This document shows, in pieces, positions 58,961 through 64,000 of a DNA stretch of 64,000 bases. The stretch comes from Fomes fomentarius. Taxonomy: Eukaryota; Basidiomycota; Agaricomycetes; Polyporales; Polyporaceae. Position numbers and translations under genes: made by a program. Location: assembly GCA_022606135.1 (NCBI GenBank), contig JABYQN010000002.1:1302001-1366000 (forward strand), in the 5' to 3' direction. Position 1 is the stretch's first letter. Every line of letters begins with the position of its first letter. The notes under the pieces are model-generated. The model searched no databases and had not been told where the DNA came from. It saw only the letters and a list, made by a program, of their open reading frames with translations.

Positions 58961-60587
58961 TCAGGCTATGCATGATGCGGACGCACCGAGAGTCTTCCCT
59001 CCAAGGTCTTCATCAATTGCCCAACTGAGATACTCTGGTGTTGGAGAGGGATGGGTTTGTTGAGGGTGGGATCCAGTGCTCTGCTGTTTAAGTGTGTCCT
59101 TCTCCTCGTCGTCTTCGTCCTCCTCCTCCTCTTCTTCTTCATCTTCATCTTCGTCTATCTGGTCAAGTTGGGGGAGCAATGGTGATGGGTTGTTAAATGC
59201 CAAGGCCAAGCCATTTTTTATGATGGAGATGTCGATTGGGTTCTTTTGGGTATGCCGAGTACGTATCTCGTGCATGCTCAACCATAGGTAGGAGTCTAAA
59301 AGCACATAATGTATCATCACTAACAGCATACTGCATCGTAGACTGGAAAAATACATACTGAAATCCATTTGTAACAATTCGATCATCACCGCCGCTTGAA
59401 GATGGCTTGGCAGCCGGCGCACCATCTCTTCCTTCCACCACACATTGTCGTAACCTTCGTCGTTCTCGAAGAGCTTGAAGATGAGTTTACTCAATGAGGG
59501 AAACCCATTGAGGACTTTCCGCATATCTGCTCCGACTAAAATATCCAGTAGACTGCTGCGGCCAAGACAGTAGCTCCACAATATGTTTGGAGGTGAAGCG
59601 GGGTAGCAGGAGATGCTCAGAGCGTGAAGAGCTGAGCCTGATGACACGCTGGTCAGAATCGAGGGGAGTGTGCTGATTTTAGTCCTAAACGGAAGGTCAT
59701 CGGCGTCGTCCGAATATTGTGAATAGAGCTTTATATCGAGTGTCTGTAATCGGTGAAGATTTTGAATGCACTGCAGCAGTTCAGCTACAGTTGATGAGTT
59801 ACAGAACAGATACACATAGCAATAGCACATACTTGAAATCTGGAAATAAAGATTTAGATGTAGGTGCACAACAGCGTCTCCAAAGTAATTTCGCGGAAAT
59901 TTGATGCATACAGTGTCCTGCTGTGGAAGCCAATCAGATTAGAGTAACACTGTTCAGGAAGATTACCCACTTCTAACTTGAGCTTTTTCAGATTAGAGAG
60001 TGCTGCGGGCTTCCCGTTTTGCAAGCGCCGAGCGCCGAGTGCTGCAATTGGCCCCATGCCCCACAAGCCTGCGGCATTACGATCCCCCGAATACTGAGTT
60101 CTTCCAACATTGTGAGGGAGTGGATAAAGCGTAGGAGGGAACGACCAGTTGACTCTGCTACTGTCAACGTGAGGTTCACAATTCCCAACAGGGAGAAGGG
60201 ATAGAGACATGTGTCTGCAAAGCGTGGTGGGTAGTCATCCCATCCTATGATGTCGAGGTGGAGGATGATGCAATTCTTCAGTAGGCGTGCGAGCTGCAGA
60301 AGTGGCATGTGCTCAAGAGACCCTACGAAAAGCTCGACGACAAGAGGTACGAGGTGGAAGTTTTTTTCCAGTGTCCGTAGGAGGAGGTTGCCCTCATTCG
60401 ACGACTTTAGATGGACTGTGCGGTAGAGATTGAAGCGGCTTCGAGGCAACCAGGCTGAACAGACGAGGGCGGTGCGGCACCAATGCACGGTTGAGTACCT
60501 GATTTTCCAGCAATAGCGATCGTCAGAGTCATCCAACGAGTCAATGATGTGCTCGCAAATCTCGACCGGGAAGCGACTGTTGTCCAT
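58961..60587 (-). pseudogene. F-box protein, frameshifted module copy
   Basis: It is colinear with the intact gene at 37970-39363. The start MDNSRFPVEICEHIIDSLDD and RTALVCSAWLPRSRFNLYRT are kept. A one-base loss in a G run near 60.08 kb (after LTMLEELSIRG) shifts the frame. The right reading continues in the next frame as GPIAALGARRLQNGKPAALS. Downstream exons are otherwise open and extend into a long Glu/Asp-rich tail (about 59.1-59.16 kb) that the intact copy lacks, which may be the ancestral C terminus. If the base is a sequencing error, this would be a full-length gene. Confidence 0.78.
59087..59162. repeat. Trinucleotide (TCC/TCT/TCG) tract coding an acidic run
   Basis: A pyrimidine-rich triplet repeat on the plus strand, read on the minus strand as a run of Glu and Asp in the F-box copy. 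Confidence 0.75.
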
Positions 60588-62984
60588 GGCTAGTAGTAGT
60601 GAGTGCAGCAACGAAGTGTGGAAGATGGTGTGGAGTTACTGGACGCGTCACTGAGCTACTGCTTATGTATGCAAAGCCTCGTGGCTTGTAATTCGATTGA
60701 GGTAACGCCTCATGGGTCCCTCATGCCGACCCGCAGTACCACTGGGCATTGCACATGTCTCTGATCTACCATGTTCACGGAAGTGTCCCCCATAGGCACA
60801 ACAACAGCAGAATACCGATCGTTTCGGTGAGAGACGGGGGGATGTCCGGAGAAAAGAAGGACAGAGCAGCAGTATGGAGAATACACTAGTCGCGAAGTCT
60901 GACATGACAGGCGCGCACATCCTTGGGTCACTGATCGAAGACCGTCCAGCATCGTCGGTGGCATATTTGGGGACAGCACGAGGATGCGGTGTGATAGACA
61001 GACACCGGTCAATTCCACCGGCCTCATGTGATCGAGCCCGTCTGGAACGATGGGGCAAGGCGACTGCTACTCGGTACTCGTACACGAGAACCCTGAACGA
61101 GGCAACCCATTAGATTTCGTCAGTCATCGCGAGATACACAAGTGGAGGCACACGACATACACCTACAACTGCATACAATGAAACCTTCCTCGTCGCTCGC
61201 ACTGGATTTGGACCAAAGAAGTCAGACCTAGATGATGCCGACCTCTCGGTCATCAATCATCGTCCACAGCACGGGTCTGCTTCTCCGCCTCGGACGTGCC
61301 CACACAGCACCGCACAGCCGCTCACGTCCAGCCTTGCGAACGCGCAGTCAAGCTGCGCCGCAAGTTGGAACGCATACACCTACTTCCACGGCCCAGGAGC
61401 GCTGCATTGTCCTCACGCACGGAGTAATCTATTACTGTCACAAGGGTGCCGAGCGTCTGCAGCAGTCCGTGGTCGAGCACGGGCAACACGCCCGTGCCAC
61501 ACTCAATAAGCAGCGACGTGGGGATGACCTATACCGAGCGGCGTGAATCAGAGAAAGCGCGCATGCGCTTCAGCGATCGCAGCGAGTGTACTGACAGTAG
61601 GAACTGCGTGACGTTGATGACGTACTTACTAGAGGTATAGCTTGCATGTCTCATGCAAAAGCCATGGTTGCGACGAAGCCCATGTCCACGTCGTATAGAC
61701 TCACTCAGCCAACGGGTGTCAATATATGCGGAGGTGGATGGCATGAGCAGCACGAAGAGAGAGGAGAGCGAGTGAGGCTCGGTGGGAAATAGTCCATTTG
61801 ATCCACCAGTCCCGGGTCGGGCGGCCTTTAGGGTTGGCAAATGATGGTTTTAAGTCGGTCCTCGGAGATCTTGGATTAGATGTCGTTCCCGCTGCTTGAG
61901 AGGATGAAGGAGACGCTCTCTAGCTGATCGGGTGAAGTCCATGTCAGGACCATGATGAAGTACAAGAATTCGAAGAGATACATAGTTCACGGCTGAGATC
62001 ATGCACGACAAAGTAGAGGATGAGCGCAGGCCTACATGTGAGTGTACGTCTCGTATGTGAAGAAGACTACACCCGCGAGCTTTGCTCTTGCAGATAGATA
62101 GAACACCACACGGGGTATGCTCTACCATGACGTCGTTTGCGTCGTGTGACGAGATTCTCGAAGGCGACTTCGAGTGGAGGTTGGGCAGCTTGCTCTCGAG
62201 CTGCTCACATCTCTGAAATGTGGCCAACGGTCCCAATCGCAGCAAGTCGGTTTGAGACGATGCAGGGCGGGTGTGAGGGCTGCGGGAGTAAGTCGACGGG
62301 AACGTCAGAACCGAGAGAGATCGGGGTGACGGATGGGCATTTTCAACAACGCACGACAAGCGCAGCGTTGGATCGATATCCCTCGAAAGAGTGGGTAAAT
62401 GTGTGTCGGCAACTTCAAATTGACCAAAAATACGACTCACATGTATACGATCTCGTGTTTCATCGTCTGCAGGGAACGGACGAAACGGACGCATGCAAAA
62501 CACCGTCCACTACCCACGCGTGCAGCAGAGCAAGCGTGTTCCACACCGTTCTGCCATCACTGCCTTTCCATCGTGGTGTAGGATATGACAATGTCTCGGG
62601 GACGACGGGCTTGAGTGCCTCTGAAAGTATAACATTGGGCGCAAGACTCACGTTTGGAACATCATTGAACGAACTTGACGATAGGCGGAGAGAGAGGGGA
62701 TGCGTCTGCATTCTATCACGACATACTTACTTGCTATGTAGCACCCTAGCCCGCTCAGCTCGGCTCGATCTCCAGGTCAAACCCGACCCAAGGCAATCAG
62801 GGCACTAGAGGGAGGCGAGAACCGTTAATTGGCTAGCTGAGGGGAATGGAGTGTGCTCGCTCCCATCTGGCACAATGTGTAGAGCGGCGAGCCATGCGTA
62901 TGAAGGCGGTCGAGTTGTGAGAGTAGGCTGCCCATCATGCCCGCAAGGGAGCGGGCTCCACGACTCACCGGTTATCCATTATAT

Positions 62985-63960
62985 TCAAGAGATTGACGAT
63001 GGCAGAGACATGAAAGGATCGAAGCGTATCAGCCGAGACTTTGTTCTCGGAGGAGCATGAACGTTGATGACACAATACACACCGTGTAGACTCCAACCCC
63101 CAACCCCGACACCCATCTCGACATCCCCATTTGCATCCGGCCCATTCGACACGACCGCGCCGCCCCCAAAATCCTGCGAGTCCGCAAAGAGGGCCTCCGC
63201 CGCCTCACGAGTGAACGCGATCTTCGCACGCATGACCTTGATCGACTCCGGGAAGAGTGACTCGGGCGTGTATGGTCCTTCGGACTGGACGCTGACTTGT
63301 CTACGTATTGAGCGTTAGCACACGAGGGAAGGAACAAAAAGAAGCGAGAGGGATGTGTTCACAGAGACAGGTGGAGGTGGTAGCGGAAGACAAAATGAGA
63401 GGTACACGCACAGATAAACCAGTTGTGTATCCTCTTCAGGCCCTCGCAGTCCTCAAACTCCTTATGCCGCAGCATCTCCCGGGTGAAACACGTCGCGAAC
63501 TTCTCCACAGAATGTAGATGCACGATTTGAGCTGAACGAGAGGGTGTAGCAGGCGGTCGCTGACACGCAACTCCAGCTAGTCGAGCGGCGCGAGAGAACA
63601 GCAATGTCGGCCTGGAATACATTTCGCGTACCGCGTGGATCTCAACCTCGATGGTCTGACCTGGCGTAGTTGTGTATATATCCTATGGCGCAAGGCAGCA
63701 TCGACATGAAGCTGAAACGGTGGTTGGGGAGAAACGAGACAAGACTGGGGATAGCTAACCTTGTTCGTGGCCAAATACGGCTTCCTGCTCGCCTTGGGGC
63801 ACCCACTCAAGCTCACCGCTCCTCACGTACCTGCTTGACGGACATGACCCGCCCTTGGTCGATTTTTCGTTCGTGCTCGCATGTTACATTCAGTCTGGGT
63901 GAGTGCAGCGTCGTGATTTACAGGATGAGAGGTGTAAGGTGGAAAAGGGTAGAGACACGT
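62985..63960 (-). pseudogene. Decayed copy of RPAC1 (RNA polymerase I/III subunit AC40)
   Basis: AC40 is the alpha-like assembly subunit shared by RNA polymerases I and III. On the minus strand pieces appear in the right order. TLNVTCEHERK-like sequence is at about 63.9 kb and YVRSGELEWVPQGEQEAVFG at about 63.82-63.77. TIEVEIHAV is at about 63.65, followed by unrelated sequence where the GKDHAKFSPVATAS-type core should be. HSVEKFATCFTREMLRHKEF is at about 63.48, missing about 25 residues between CF and TREML. FSVQSEGPYTPESLFPESIK then VMRAKIAFTREAAEALF follows from about 63.29 kb. Two core segments are missing, so the copy cannot function. Confidence 0.78.
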
Positions 63961-64000
63961 TACGCACCGAAAGACAAGTGTATTCCGATCTAGGGGAAAG

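Larger units (their letters stand above)
58150..62950. repeat. Compound repeat module, copy C
   Basis: It starts with a purine-rich block (58.18-58.5), then F-box 3' flank (58.74-58.96), F-box pseudogene (58961-60587), partial 5' flank (60.59-60.79), block at 60.79-61.11, block at 61.17-61.99, exon-like block at 62.0-62.23 and block at 62.26-62.93 kb. It ends where the RPAC1 remnant begins, so the PKA part is absent. Confidence 0.7.

Noticed and set aside
62137..62808. 223-codon plus-strand open frame at the end of module C
   Set aside because: Crosses block boundaries, is not kept open in the other module copies and shows no motif.
36950..62950. Retrotransposon or DNA transposon of a known class
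   Set aside because: No reverse transcriptase, integrase, transposase, Rep/helicase motif, LTR pair or inverted terminal repeat could be recognised. Only a repeat label is justified.

Overview
This window reads as nuclear DNA of a filamentous Agaricomycete, most likely a Polyporales wood-decay fungus. The genes carry many short introns (about 50-90 nt, GT..AG), coding sequence is GC-rich, and the gene families fit that group: DUF6535 membrane proteins, polypore-type F-box proteins, NmrA-like reductases, PL14 lyase, and a histidine-phosphatase-like protein with a C-terminal anchor. No rRNA, tRNA, CRISPR, recognisable transposase or reverse transcriptase was found.

Region 1 (1-31 kb) is mostly ordinary gene space. 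In order it holds: the 5' part of UTP20 (minus strand, running off the left edge); a small single-pass membrane protein; a shortened SRP72; a phosphatase-like membrane protein; a 20-exon neutral ceramidase; two NmrA-like reductase genes; an intronless APH-fold kinase; a secreted Pro/Ala-rich protein; a PL14 lyase; and a DUF6535 gene. A second DUF6535 gene lies at 33.8-36.2 kb. Among them are broken copies. A truncated class V aminotransferase abuts a 3' copy of the second NmrA gene (23.8-25.2 kb). A frameshifted inverted copy of the first NmrA gene is followed by pieces of SRP72 (32.0-33.6 kb).

Region 2 (about 37-63 kb) is very different. It is gene-poor, lower in GC, and made of diverged copies of one compound module of roughly 7-8 kb. 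Each module carries an F-box gene slot, several conserved non-coding or exon-like blocks, and a fragment matching the C-lobe of the PKA catalytic subunit. The F-box gene is intact in the first module (37970-39363), cleanly absent in the middle one (around 51.95 kb) and frameshifted in the last (58961-60587). An unrelated intact F-box gene (44267-46017) interrupts the first module. The right edge holds a decayed copy of RPAC1/AC40, a shared RNA polymerase I/III subunit.

Taken together, the left half supplies housekeeping and secretory functions: ribosome biogenesis (UTP20), ER targeting (SRP72), sphingolipid turnover (ceramidase) and polysaccharide lysis (PL14). The right half looks like a fast-evolving duplicated block that carries fragments of core genes (PKA, RPAC1). 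Exon coordinates were derived by hand from splice signals and reading-frame continuity. Domain assignments come from recognition of conserved motifs, not from searches.
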